A DNA stretch of 64,000 bases from Tenacibaculum agarivorans (GTDB taxonomy: Bacteria; Bacteroidota; Bacteroidia; Flavobacteriales; Flavobacteriaceae): contig NZ_MSMP01000023.1 in the NCBI RefSeq assembly GCF_001936575.1, forward strand, positions 1 through 64,000. The letters run 5' to 3'. A model generated the notes under the pieces. It was not told the origin of the DNA. It worked only from the letters and a program-made list of their open reading frames with translations, and made no database searches. Positions 25,370 to 34,557 of this stretch are shown here, piece after piece. Position 1 is the stretch's first letter, and every line of letters starts with the position of its first letter. Made by a program: the position numbers and the translations under genes.

Positions 25370-25624
25370 TTATTTATATCTTATTTTTAAAACGATTAAA
25401 ATGAATGCACAAATACCTGTAATTGTATTTGCTAAAATTATTGGCATACTATTCAGGTAAATACCATAAACTAACCAACATAATATCCCTATAAAAAAGA
25501 CCGTATACATGGTTAGTGATAATCCTTCTGTAGATTTAGTTTTCCAAGATTTATATACTTGAGGTAAGAAAGAAGCAGTAGTTAAAAAGGCTGCCAGATA
25601 TCCTAAGATTTCATGAAATGACAT
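25370..25624 (-). CDS. SemiSWEET-type transporter
   Basis: An 84-residue protein with three membrane helices and the PQ motif in FLPQVYKSWKTKSTEGLS, typical of bacterial SemiSWEETs. These form dimers that move sugars across the membrane. The final helix ends ILIVLKIRYK. It is 5 bases from the PepSY gene and likely cotranscribed. Confidence 0.88.
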   Translation of the reverse strand: MSFHEILGYLAAFLTTASFLPQVYKSWKTKSTEGLSLTMYTVFFIGILCWLVYGIYLNSMPIILANTITGICAFILIVLKIRYK

Positions 25625-25721
25625 GACTCAATTTTTATTTTTCAAATATAGTCTTATAAATTTTCTTGGAAATATACTGAGCCCTTATTTAACAAACAAT
25701 TGCTTTTAAATGAAGTTATCA

Positions 25722-26294
25722 TTACAATATAGACACAGCTCCATAATGTCCATGGTGTGTTAATGAGAATTGTATATCAATTTCTTGATCCTGAACAAAT
25801 AGTTTTGGAATACCCGCTATAGATTTTTGTATGAATAATTCATTATAATTTATAGTTAGTTTATTTGACACCATCTTTTTTAGTTGATGATACACTTCTT
25901 TTTGTTGATTTTTAATTATAGTATTTTCAATATAGAAACAACAATTTTTTATACCTCTTTCTGAGCTATTGGTAGTTGTGTAAATGTAATTACTTTCAAA
26001 GATTGTATGGGTAAGATATTTTATTTGATTAATTATTACATATCCTTTTTTAGTATCTTGAATAAAACATTCTAATTTTTTAGGATTAAAAAAACGTTTT
26101 TTATGATATTGAAGATGACTTTTATATGCACTTTCTTTCATCGACCACATTCGCCAAACTGAGAGAAAAGGACACTCCGAATTTTTAATTAAGTATTTTT
26201 CTTCTTTTGTAAATACCTTATCTAAAAAACCTTTACGCTTCCAATTACTTTGCTCTTTTGTAAAATTGATATCTATAATATCATTACCTATCAT
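25722..26294 (-). CDS. 4'-phosphopantetheinyl transferase
   Basis: Attaches the phosphopantetheine arm of CoA to a carrier protein. The 190-residue protein has MIGNDIIDI near the start and WSMKESAYK (50-58), matching the family motifs (G)xDxxDI and WxxKEAxxK. Its start abuts the stop of the ACP gene, so it is probably the dedicated activator of that ACP. It is the last gene of the type III PKS cluster. Confidence 0.9.
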   Translation of the reverse strand: MIGNDIIDINFTKEQSNWKRKGFLDKVFTKEEKYLIKNSECPFLSVWRMWSMKESAYKSHLQYHKKRFFNPKKLECFIQDTKKGYVIINQIKYLTHTIFESNYIYTTTNSSERGIKNCCFYIENTIIKNQQKEVYHQLKKMVSNKLTINYNELFIQKSIAGIPKLFVQDQEIDIQFSLTHHGHYGAVSIL

Positions 26295-26543
26295 TTAAGC
26301 AAGTTTACTTTGTATAATTGCTAATGCATTCTTTATATCTAGCATTTTTTCCATAGCATCGTTATCTATTTCAATATCAAATTCATCTTCTACATCTAAA
26401 ATCACATCCACCAAGTTAGCAGAATTAATCTTAAGATCATTTATAAAATCGGTCTCTTCTGTTAAATTTTCAAACGCATTTTCATCCTGAATATAGGGCT
26501 TTACGATCTTTTTTAATTTTAAAATTAATTCTTCGTTTGTCAT
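26295..26543 (-). CDS. Acyl carrier protein
   Basis: An 82-residue ACP. The attachment serine is Ser41 in INDLKINSANLVDVILDVED, a variant of the common DSL motif with N-S-A. Acidic helix II and VEDEFDIEIDNDAM are typical. It is cotranscribed with the PPTase and the KAS. The non-standard attachment site suggests a specialised ACP rather than the housekeeping AcpP. Confidence 0.88.
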   Translation of the reverse strand: MTNEELILKLKKIVKPYIQDENAFENLTEETDFINDLKINSANLVDVILDVEDEFDIEIDNDAMEKMLDIKNALAIIQSKLA

Positions 26544-26599
26544 ATTTCTTAAGTATTAAGTCTTTAATCTTGTTTCTTAAATATCTTGAATTTTATACA

Positions 26600-27874
26600 T
26601 CAGTCCTTATATTTTTTAAAAATTACACACCCATTTATGTCTCCAAAACCAAAACTAGCTTTAGCTACTATATTCAACTCTTTGTTTATTTTTTCCTTCG
26701 GGATTTTTTCTTCAACGATACTATCTAGAATCTCTGGATGTACATCTTCACAATTAATAGATGGAAAAATAAACCCTTCATAGAGTTGTACGATTGCAGC
26801 AACGCTTTCTATACTACCAGCAGCAGCTAAACAATGTCCTACCATAGATTTTAGTGAATTAATATACGGAAAATCTGTACCCTTTAACTGTAATGCTTCC
26901 GACCAATTTTGAACCTCAAAGGCATCTTTAGAAGTTGCTGTTAAATGGCCGTTAATCAAATCTATATCTTTTGGATGAATTCCTGAATTATGGATAGCTT
27001 CGGTAATACAACGCCGAACTGCAATTCCGTTTGGAGCTGTCATTGTACCTCCGTTTCGTTGACCTCCAGAATTAACTGCTCCTCCCAAAACCTCTGCATA
27101 AATTGTTGCCTTTCGTTCCAAAGCACTCTCTAAAGATTCTAATACCAACGCTCCTGCACCAGCTCCAGGTACAAATCCAGAAGCTGTTGCACTCATAGGT
27201 CGTGATGCTTTTTCTGGTGAATCATTATGCTTATAGGTGAGCACTCGCATCGCATCAAAACCACCCCAAACATAAGCCCCACCATCACTACAACTTCCTA
27301 CTAACATTCGTTTTGCTTTTCCTGAAGAAATTCTATCATATCCCATAATAATTGCTTCAGTTCCTGTGGTACAAGCTGATGAATTTGTAGTAACTTGATT
27401 ACCTAAGCCTAACATACCACCCAAATAGGCACTTATTCCACTAGCCATAGTTTGCACCACGGCAGTACTTCCTAAACGTTTTACTTTTTTTTCATCAACT
27501 TTATAAATGGCTTCTCTAAATTTATCAACTCCAGATGTACCTGTTCCGAAGATAATTCCGCTATCGAAATCCAATTCACTTTTCTCATCTATAGTAAATC
27601 CAGCGTCTTTCCATGCATCTATACCTGCAATGCATCCATATAAAATTCCAGAACTATTAAATCCTCTTAGCTGTAATGGTGTTAGGTATTCTAATTTTTT
27701 TTCTTCAGTAATTTCAGGGATTCCTCCAATGCAACAAGAAAACTTGAGCTCCTGTAAATCTTGATGAAACGTAATTCCAGATACTCCATTTTTAATCGCG
27801 CTAGTAAACGATGGAATATCTATCCCATTAGGGGCAACTACGCCTAAACCTGTTATAACTACTCTTTTTTTCAA
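26600..27874 (-). CDS. FabF-like beta-ketoacyl synthase
   Basis: A 424-residue KAS II-type enzyme with a full active site: Cys168 in SSACTTGTEA, His310 in NGHLTATSKD, and Lys342 and His347 in SLKSMVGHCLAAAGS. It would condense malonyl-ACP with an acyl chain carried on the nearby ACP. The motif NGHLTAT replaces the usual HGTGT, which suggests a secondary-metabolism branch. It is the only condensing enzyme of the fatty-acid type in the cluster. Confidence 0.9.
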   Translation of the reverse strand: MKKRVVITGLGVVAPNGIDIPSFTSAIKNGVSGITFHQDLQELKFSCCIGGIPEITEEKKLEYLTPLQLRGFNSSGILYGCIAGIDAWKDAGFTIDEKSELDFDSGIIFGTGTSGVDKFREAIYKVDEKKVKRLGSTAVVQTMASGISAYLGGMLGLGNQVTTNSSACTTGTEAIIMGYDRISSGKAKRMLVGSCSDGGAYVWGGFDAMRVLTYKHNDSPEKASRPMSATASGFVPGAGAGALVLESLESALERKATIYAEVLGGAVNSGGQRNGGTMTAPNGIAVRRCITEAIHNSGIHPKDIDLINGHLTATSKDAFEVQNWSEALQLKGTDFPYINSLKSMVGHCLAAAGSIESVAAIVQLYEGFIFPSINCEDVHPEILDSIVEEKIPKEKINKELNIVAKASFGFGDINGCVIFKKYKD

Positions 27875-27879
27875 TTGAT

Positions 27880-28317
27880 CTATTTTGATATCATTCCTGC
27901 TATTTCACCTCGGCAGACTAACTCACCTTTAGCATTTATCATTTTTACTTTACATTTTAATTTATGAAATCTAAAATATTGTTTTTCTGAAATTACAGTT
28001 ACTTTTTCTTCCGGATGTATAGGAAGAAAAAAATCTATGGCATGTGATGTCAATGCTATTTTTGGAGCATTTATTTCTAAGTTTTCATATCTGAGTAGAT
28101 AAATTCCTAAACATACTACTCCTATTTGCGCCATAACCTCTGTTAAAATTACACCTGGGGTTATGGGATGATTTTTAAAATGCCCTTGATAAAAAAATTC
28201 ATCTTTTTTGAACGTATAACTTCCTGTAATTCCCTCTTCAGAAATATTCGTTAATGTATCCACAAACAAAAAAGGTTTTTGATACGGTAATACTGCTTTA
28301 ATTTCGTTTTCGGTCAT
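27880..28317 (-). CDS. FabZ-like 3-hydroxyacyl-ACP dehydratase
   Basis: A 145-residue single hotdog protein. The catalytic region reads YQGHFKNHPITPGVILTEVM, with His46 and Glu60 in the places used by FabZ/FabA. LPYQKPFLFVDTL near the start is also typical. It would dehydrate a 3-hydroxyacyl-ACP during chain building. It lies 5 bases from the KAS gene and abuts the SDR gene. Confidence 0.88.
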   Translation of the reverse strand: MTENEIKAVLPYQKPFLFVDTLTNISEEGITGSYTFKKDEFFYQGHFKNHPITPGVILTEVMAQIGVVCLGIYLLRYENLEINAPKIALTSHAIDFFLPIHPEEKVTVISEKQYFRFHKLKCKVKMINAKGELVCRGEIAGMISK

Positions 28318-29118
28318 TTACGTTATATGTTCTCCTCCATCTACAGGAATAATGCTTCCATTGATCCAAATGGCTTCATCTTTACTTAATAAATATACCA
28401 CATTTGCTACATCTTCTGGTCTGGTTAATCTTCTAAAGGGATTTGTAGCTAATGTATGCTGCTTAATAACATCACTACCAGGTATGCGTTTAAATGAATC
28501 TGTATTGGTAACTCCTGCTTGAATACAATTGGCTTTAATTCCATAGGATGCAAATTCTAGGGCAATATTTCTAGTAATAGCTTCTAAAGCTACTTTTGCT
28601 GCTGAAACTGCTGCATAGTTTTGCCATGCTTTTTGATTACCCTGACTGGTAAAACTAATAATACGTGTATCGGCAGCAAACAGATTTGCTTCAAATAAAC
28701 TTTTAGTCCAATCGTACAAACTAATAGCCATTGCGTTTATGGTTAAGCTAAAATCATCATTTTTTAATGTTGGATTAGCTTCCTCAGTAATCATTGGTTT
28801 TAAATTTCCTTTAGCGATACTGTGAACTAATACTCTTATTTTTCCTTGCGCTTCGAACTCATTCTGTAGTTGTTGAATCACATCTACCCTTTTTGCAATA
28901 TTCAGTGCATCAATATTAAACGATAAGAATTTCACGCCCTCTTGTTTTAGTATTGAAAATTCATGATCAATATTCAGCAATTCTGCTTTTCTACTTCTAT
29001 GAATCACACAAATATGCAATCCGTGTTTAGCCAACTTCTTAGCCGTAGCTAAACCTAATCCGCTGGAACCTCCTAAAATAACAGCCCATTCATTTTTACC
29101 TGAAAATTCTTTTACCAT
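28318..29118 (-). CDS. Enoyl-ACP-reductase-like SDR
   Basis: A 266-residue SDR with a nucleotide-binding loop GGSSGLGLA and the spacing Tyr168-x6-Lys175 (NYAAVSAAK). This spacing is the FabI enoyl-reductase pattern, not the Y-x3-K of 3-ketoacyl reductases. VHSIAKGNLKPM and the C-terminal VYLLSKDEAIWINGSIIPVD also fit. It is the only reductase of the cluster, so the ketone-reduction step must come from the housekeeping FabG or from this enzyme. It overlaps the PKS gene by 7 bases. Confidence 0.85.
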   Translation of the reverse strand: MVKEFSGKNEWAVILGGSSGLGLATAKKLAKHGLHICVIHRSRKAELLNIDHEFSILKQEGVKFLSFNIDALNIAKRVDVIQQLQNEFEAQGKIRVLVHSIAKGNLKPMITEEANPTLKNDDFSLTINAMAISLYDWTKSLFEANLFAADTRIISFTSQGNQKAWQNYAAVSAAKVALEAITRNIALEFASYGIKANCIQAGVTNTDSFKRIPGSDVIKQHTLATNPFRRLTRPEDVANVVYLLSKDEAIWINGSIIPVDGGEHIT

Positions 29119-30164
29119 TCTAATAAAATTCGTTGTGCTGAAAATCCTGGTCCAAAACTTAATAGTAATCCTTTATCTCCTTTTGGTAATTGTTTATCCA
29201 TAAAACGTTCTAACACATATAAAACTGTAGCACTAGACATATTTCCATATAGTTTGAGTACTTCTTTAGTATCATCGATATTCTTTCCCAGAGAACCAAA
29301 TAATGCTTCTACAGTTTGCACAATTTTTTTTCCTCCAGGGTGAAATACTAAATGATCTATATCTTCAATAGTAAGTTGATTTCTTTCTAAAAATGGGTGA
29401 ATAATGTTTGGAAAATGATTGGATATTGTTTCAGGAACAGATTTATCCAATACCATTTGTAACCCTGTGTTTTTGAGTTTGAATCCCATCATATGTGTCG
29501 CATCATAAAAATGATACATGGCTTCATCGATAATTTTTGGTCCTGCTTCATCTTCATAAGAGGATAAAATTACAGCTGAAGCACCATCACCGAAAATAGC
29601 TGCACTTACAATATTTACCATAGAAAAATCTTCCAATTGAAACGTAGCTGTAGGTGATTCCACTGCAATTACTACTGCACGTTTGTTAGGATTGGCTTGT
29701 AAAAAATTCTTGGCGTAAATCATTCCAGAAACTCCTGCTGCACAACCCATTTCTGTAACAGGTAAACGTACAATATCTTGTTTCATTTGTAGGCTATTGA
29801 TTAGAAAAGCATCTAACGAAGGAATCATAATTCCTGTACAACTTACGGTTATGATATAATCCAGTTCGTTTGCTTTCAAGTTTGCCTTATTTAACGCTTT
29901 TACAAGTGCTTGTTCAGCAAGTTTCGTACATTCTTGTATGTACACATCATTTTTTTCTTCAAAAGAAGTATGTAAAAACACATCCTCAGCATCCATGATA
30001 GAGTATCTCCTATCTACTCCTGCGTTTTCAAAAATCTTTATTGCTTTTCGTTGAAAACGCTCTTCTTGCCCAGATAACCATAGTTTTAAATATGGCACAA
30101 TTTCTTCTGTAGTTCTTGTATATTTAGGAAGTTGTTTTGCAACTGCCGTTATTTTTACACTCAT
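29112..30164 (-). CDS. Type III polyketide synthase
   Basis: A 350-residue chalcone-synthase-type enzyme that extends an acyl starter with malonyl-CoA and cyclises the product. The catalytic triad is complete: Cys141 in TEMGCAAGVSG, His275 in LVFHPGGKK and Asn308 in YGNMSSATVL. The C terminus has the GPGFSAQ loop of the family. In an operon with acyl-chain genes it most likely uses a fatty acyl starter to make an alkyl-resorcinol or alkyl-pyrone. The product is inferred, not seen. Confidence 0.93.
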   Translation of the reverse strand: MSVKITAVAKQLPKYTRTTEEIVPYLKLWLSGQEERFQRKAIKIFENAGVDRRYSIMDAEDVFLHTSFEEKNDVYIQECTKLAEQALVKALNKANLKANELDYIITVSCTGIMIPSLDAFLINSLQMKQDIVRLPVTEMGCAAGVSGMIYAKNFLQANPNKRAVVIAVESPTATFQLEDFSMVNIVSAAIFGDGASAVILSSYEDEAGPKIIDEAMYHFYDATHMMGFKLKNTGLQMVLDKSVPETISNHFPNIIHPFLERNQLTIEDIDHLVFHPGGKKIVQTVEALFGSLGKNIDDTKEVLKLYGNMSSATVLYVLERFMDKQLPKGDKGLLLSFGPGFSAQRILLEW

Positions 30165-30169
30165 AGTAG

Positions 30170-30874
30170 TTAGTTATACTGTATAATCCATTGGTATCGA
30201 AATGCCCATTTCCATGTAATGTTACTTTTACCCTTTAGTTTTGCTGCAAATTGTGATAGTTCATGTTTCTTAAACCCTCTTAAAATAGAGATTAACCCAT
30301 CGTTTTTCACCATTCGATTACTAATAAATACTGTAATCATCTTAAATAGATAATAGGCTAATTTATGTCTATGTAAGTCGTTAATTATAACACCTATTTT
30401 AGTTTGCTTTTCAAGCATAGTTAGCATCGTTTCTATGTCTCTATCTGAAAAATGATGTAGAAATAGTGTAGACAAAACAATATCGTAAGATGATTTTCTA
30501 AACTCATCAGACATAATATCTTGTTTTACATATTGAATTTCAGGATATTTTTCCGATAACTTTTTTGCATATTCTAATGTACAACCATTAGCATCAATAC
30601 CTATGAGTTGAAAATTATAATTATACTTTCTCCCATACTTTGCTATGCTTCTAAGCATATCTCCATTACCACAACCCAAATCCACAATGGTTATGATGGT
30701 ATCTTTAGATTGTTGTTTAATTAATTTTTTCACCCCATCTAAAGTTAAGGCATTTCCTCCTAGTAGTGTATTAATTTTTGCAATCTGGTCTAATGTTTTG
30801 ATTAACAACTCTCCTGTCATATCAAAATCATCCATAATTTCTTTTTCACTACTTCTATATTTGGTTGTAATCAT
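30170..30874 (-). CDS. SAM-dependent methyltransferase
   Basis: A class I methyltransferase (234 residues from the chosen start) with the SAM-binding motif IVDLGCGNGDMLRSIAKYG (about 63-81) and IDANGCTLEYAKKLSEKYP. The start at 30874 is chosen because it overlaps the stop of the preceding gene as ATGA. The frame also extends to 30931. Between the PKS and the oxidoreductase genes it probably methylates the polyketide product, as in known type III PKS clusters. Confidence 0.87.
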   Translation of the reverse strand: MITTKYRSSEKEIMDDFDMTGELLIKTLDQIAKINTLLGGNALTLDGVKKLIKQQSKDTIITIVDLGCGNGDMLRSIAKYGRKYNYNFQLIGIDANGCTLEYAKKLSEKYPEIQYVKQDIMSDEFRKSSYDIVLSTLFLHHFSDRDIETMLTMLEKQTKIGVIINDLHRHKLAYYLFKMITVFISNRMVKNDGLISILRGFKKHELSQFAAKLKGKSNITWKWAFRYQWIIQYN

Positions 30875-32001
30875 TTTAGTGGACTCAGATATTTCCCATG
30901 TGTTCTTCTGATAATTAAAGGTAATATCCATGGAAACAATTGTAATCCTAAGGTAATGAATTCAGAGAAATAATTCATTCTAAATAAAATTGACAATCTT
31001 CTTCCCATTCCTAGTCTCTTTTCAAAAGCTTTTCTCCATTCTAATTCATATGTTTTTTCTAATTGTACTCTTGATTGAATTTTACCATTAAAATAATCTA
31101 CAATTTGTTCCGATGCTATTTTTGCAGCATGTATAGCCATAGCCATGCCGTTACCACAAAGTGGGTGAATCAATCCTGCTGTATCTCCACAAAATAATAT
31201 ATGATTTTCTACTGGATTTTTTTTTGCAAAAGAAATTTGACTAATAGTTAATGGTTTTGAAAACACCAATTCTGAATGTTCTAAAATGGTTTGTAGCGGT
31301 TTATTTTTCGAGATAATATTGGACTGAAAGTCATCAATATTTTTATACTTTTTGAAAGAGTTATAACTAGCAATATAGCAAATATTAATATGGTCATTCT
31401 CTATTTTAGAAACTCCACAATAGCCTCCTTTAAAATTATATAACGAAACTTGATCTTCTGGAAAATCTCCTCTATAATGTGCTTTTACTGCTAAAAAAGG
31501 TGAAGTTTTTTTTATAAATCCTCGTTCTAAATTTACATCTAAATTAGAACGTTTTCCATAGGCTCCAATTACTATTGCAGCGCTATATTTTTTATTTCGT
31601 TTTGTTTGTACAGTAAAACTATCTTTTTCAAAATGTACATCAACAACAGTATCTTCTATGATTTCAACTCCTATTTCTTTCGCTTTTTTAGCTAATTCAA
31701 AATCTAAGGTATACCTACTAATTCCGAATCCTCCCAAGGGTAATTGAGTTTCTAATGTCTTATTATTTGACGTAGTTAAGGTAAAATGGGTAATTTTCTT
31801 GGCTTGAAAAACTAAAGGATTAAAACCTAATGATTGTAAATAGGGTAATACTTCATTCGATATATATTCTCCACAAACTTTATGTTTAGGGTATTGGTTT
31901 TTCTCTATTACTGTTACAGGGATTCCTTTTTTAGCTAAATGCAATGCACTTACTAAGCCTGCTAAACCACCACCTAAAACAATAACTTTATTTTGAAGCA
32001 A
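30871..32001 (-). CDS. FAD-dependent oxidoreductase (UbiH/geranylgeranyl-reductase type)
   Basis: A 376-residue flavoprotein with the dinucleotide loop GGGLAG (10-15), the motif HKVCGEYIS typical of the geranylgeranyl-reductase/halogenase-like branch, and the FAD motif FCGDTAGLIHPLCGNGMAMA. Enzymes of this group hydroxylate or reduce lipid and aromatic substrates. Here oxidation of a resorcinol ring to a hydroquinone or quinone is a reasonable guess. Its stop overlaps the methyltransferase start, and its start overlaps the YceI gene by 14 bases. Confidence 0.88.
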   Translation of the reverse strand: MLQNKVIVLGGGLAGLVSALHLAKKGIPVTVIEKNQYPKHKVCGEYISNEVLPYLQSLGFNPLVFQAKKITHFTLTTSNNKTLETQLPLGGFGISRYTLDFELAKKAKEIGVEIIEDTVVDVHFEKDSFTVQTKRNKKYSAAIVIGAYGKRSNLDVNLERGFIKKTSPFLAVKAHYRGDFPEDQVSLYNFKGGYCGVSKIENDHINICYIASYNSFKKYKNIDDFQSNIISKNKPLQTILEHSELVFSKPLTISQISFAKKNPVENHILFCGDTAGLIHPLCGNGMAMAIHAAKIASEQIVDYFNGKIQSRVQLEKTYELEWRKAFEKRLGMGRRLSILFRMNYFSEFITLGLQLFPWILPLIIRRTHGKYLSPLK

Positions 32002-32530
32002 GATAATTTACTTTTGCAACTACTTTTTTAGATAATATTAAACTGCCTTTTCCAACATTATAATCTAACCTGTTTATAGTGAAATCCGATGATATATTGA
32101 TTTGATTATCCTTTTCAGAAATCTTTATTGGAATAGTCACTTTCTTTGTCGTTCCTTTAATTGTTAAGTCACCTATTAAATTATATAGATTTGTATCTAC
32201 CATTTCTATTTTAGTAGATTTCAATGTAATATTTGGATACTTAGCTACGTGAAAGTATTTTTCTTTAGCTATGCTTTTATTTCTTGAGGTATTATTGGTG
32301 TCTACTGATGAAACATCTATAATAGCATTGATGTAACTATTTGCTAAATCATTTTGATCAAAACTACCTTCAAATTTAACTTTTGTAAATATGCAATCAA
32401 CGTATGAACCAAAATTTTTAATCTTAAACGTAACCATTGTTCTTGATTCATTTTGAATCAATTTTTGAGCATTACTGGATAATACGCTAAATGCTAAGAA
32501 TGTAAGGAGGACTAGTCTATTCATCTTCAA
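31988..32530 (-). CDS. YceI family lipid-binding protein
   Basis: A 180-residue exported protein. It has a signal peptide (LVLLTFLAFSVLSSNA, about 6-21), then the lipocalin-like YceI fold, with VTFKIKNFGSYVDCIFTKVK and FHVAKYPNITLKSTKIE. YceI proteins are known to bind isoprenoid or alkyl chains in the periplasm. As first gene of the PKS operon it may carry or store the lipid product. The link to the product is inference. Confidence 0.88.
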   Translation of the reverse strand: MKMNRLVLLTFLAFSVLSSNAQKLIQNESRTMVTFKIKNFGSYVDCIFTKVKFEGSFDQNDLANSYINAIIDVSSVDTNNTSRNKSIAKEKYFHVAKYPNITLKSTKIEMVDTNLYNLIGDLTIKGTTKKVTIPIKISEKDNQINISSDFTINRLDYNVGKGSLILSKKVVAKVNYLASK

Positions 32531-32731
32531 ACTATTTTAGTGGGATTACTTTATAGATGAATGTACAAAAACAATACCAATTCATCTATACTTACAACAC
32601 TTTAAGATAAGAAAAATTATAAATGAATTGATGTTGTTGTATTAATTACACCTAAAACTTTGAAACTTATATGATTCTGAAATACCTTAATGAATTTAAA
32701 AAACACTTACATAAAAATGGGAAAAAGTACT

Positions 32732-34408
32732 TTACAGTTGTGTTATAATTTCTTGTTCTGGACAATCTAAAAAGTCTTCTTGATATGTATTTCCTTTATC
32801 ATCAAACATTTTAATCCAATCTATTGCCCAAGTCCCTTTACTGGAAATTCCGAAACTGGTAATGTCACCAGCTATATCTCTAGCTATAGTTTGATATATG
32901 TTTTTATTATTCAGCTGATAAGTAACCGTATCGTTTTTTACTTTTACTGTGAAAACATTCCACTTTCTGTAAAAAGCTTCGCTATAAGTAAAATTATCTA
33001 AGACTTCTTCCATTTTAAAAATTCCTTTTTTATTTAAACTTTTCTTTTGTAAAATTTTATTTCCCATAATAGAGAGTCCTGTATAATATTCACAACCTTG
33101 CAGTTCAAAGTTATTAGACAATACATTTTTTTCATTACCTATACCAAATGAAATGTGATTACAGGTAGCGTCTGATGGAATTTTTAGTAACTTAAATCGT
33201 ATTGACATTTCTATAGAACGAGCTTCTAACTTAAAGTTTTGTTGATTACGATAATGTAAAAAGTAATACTTAATTAATTCATCCGGTATAAATTCATCGG
33301 GAAACGTTAGCGCTCCTTCATGTATTATTTCACATTGATTATGATAGGCACTTATTTTAGGATTCTTATCACTATCTAGCCCGTCAGCCCAACCGATCCA
33401 TCCTGTTGTAGGTCTTCTTATATCAATTTGTTTTACTACTTTTTTATCTATAAATAAACTGAGACGACCTAAAGGTTTATGAAACATAAAAGGAATCGTA
33501 TCCCTTGGAGAAGAAAGTCTAATTTTTTTAAGGTTACTATCTCCATCAACCTTAATACTTAAATTCTGATAATCAATATTTTTTATATCATAAATTACCG
33601 AAACACTAAATCTATTTTCACCATCAAAAAGTTTATATAATTCAAATTCTATATCATCAATTGAATTTTGTAATTCATTTCCTTTAGCAAGTACTGAGTT
33701 ATTTTCCCTTTTCATAGGATGAATTTCAAAAATTTTTAACCCTCCAAACACTGCACTTAGTATCAGTAAAATCATTATAAATCTCTTCCTTCTGTTATCT
33801 CTTTCTCTTCTATACTCAGAAACATCATTTTCGATATATGGATCTACTAATGTTAAACAATTACTTAGTATAACTTCAGGTGAACTTAATTGTAAACCTT
33901 GACTGTTTTCAAGGGTTTTAAAATCTTTAGTATTTTCTATCAAACAACTATGAATAAGACTTTCTCCCCAGACTTTCCAGAATTCACAATACAAATAGTA
34001 TGTTTTTATAAACTGTTCCCAGTTCTTAATGTGGTAGATATCATTTTGATAACCAGCGTATATAGCTAAACCAGTTTTCTTCTTGATAAACCTCTTATGT
34101 TTATCTTTATTCTTTCCCAAAAATCTTTTTAATGATGAAGCTGAACTGGTATAATAAGAAAGAGCTTTACCTTCTATTTCTAAAGCTTTACTTACTACAA
34201 CATACAAATCAATTTCTAAAAACTCGAAAAAACCATTAGGAAGCTTTTTAGGTTCAGGAAATATATGTGGATTTTGATCACAATTCTTTTGGTATTTAAG
34301 ATACCAAGGTTCTTTTTTCCATACCGTGGTACTGTTGTGATGCCACTTTCTTTTTATTTTTTTCAGGAAAATTTCTCTTAAAAATTCATCTTCAGTTAAG
34401 GTTTTCAT
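32732..34408 (-). CDS. Membrane protein with cytosolic helical domain and outer jelly-roll domain
   Basis: I do not recognise this 558-residue protein as a whole. Residues 1-205 are cytosolic and helical; the stretch SASSLKRFLGKN...AIYAGYQ...WEQF resembles a Bacteroidetes N-terminal domain seen in other predicted signalling proteins, with an SxxTLxRFFG...GYxxWxxF pattern. A single membrane helix lies at about 210-228 (FIMILLILSAVFGGLKIF). The outer part is beta-rich and ends in a concanavalin/LamG-like fold (VFTVKVKNDTVTYQLNNKNI). This suggests a one-pass sensor, but no enzyme motif supports that. Confidence 0.75.
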   Translation of the reverse strand: MKTLTEDEFLREIFLKKIKRKWHHNSTTVWKKEPWYLKYQKNCDQNPHIFPEPKKLPNGFFEFLEIDLYVVVSKALEIEGKALSYYTSSASSLKRFLGKNKDKHKRFIKKKTGLAIYAGYQNDIYHIKNWEQFIKTYYLYCEFWKVWGESLIHSCLIENTKDFKTLENSQGLQLSSPEVILSNCLTLVDPYIENDVSEYRRERDNRRKRFIMILLILSAVFGGLKIFEIHPMKRENNSVLAKGNELQNSIDDIEFELYKLFDGENRFSVSVIYDIKNIDYQNLSIKVDGDSNLKKIRLSSPRDTIPFMFHKPLGRLSLFIDKKVVKQIDIRRPTTGWIGWADGLDSDKNPKISAYHNQCEIIHEGALTFPDEFIPDELIKYYFLHYRNQQNFKLEARSIEMSIRFKLLKIPSDATCNHISFGIGNEKNVLSNNFELQGCEYYTGLSIMGNKILQKKSLNKKGIFKMEEVLDNFTYSEAFYRKWNVFTVKVKNDTVTYQLNNKNIYQTIARDIAGDITSFGISSKGTWAIDWIKMFDDKGNTYQEDFLDCPEQEIITQL

Positions 34409-34557
34409 TAGATTCGGAGGTTTTTAGATGTTATGGTAATAGAAAATTATACCGTTTCAAATATCATAGCAAAAGACTGGTACTAAATAGACTATACATC
34501 TTACCTAAAGTTACATTTTTTCCAACTAAAGTTTACTTATCCAAATTAGATTAAAAC

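Noticed and set aside
30875..30931. Upstream extension of the methyltransferase to 30931
   Set aside because: It overlaps the oxidoreductase gene by about 60 bases, while the ATG at 30874 gives a 4-base ATGA overlap typical of coupled genes.
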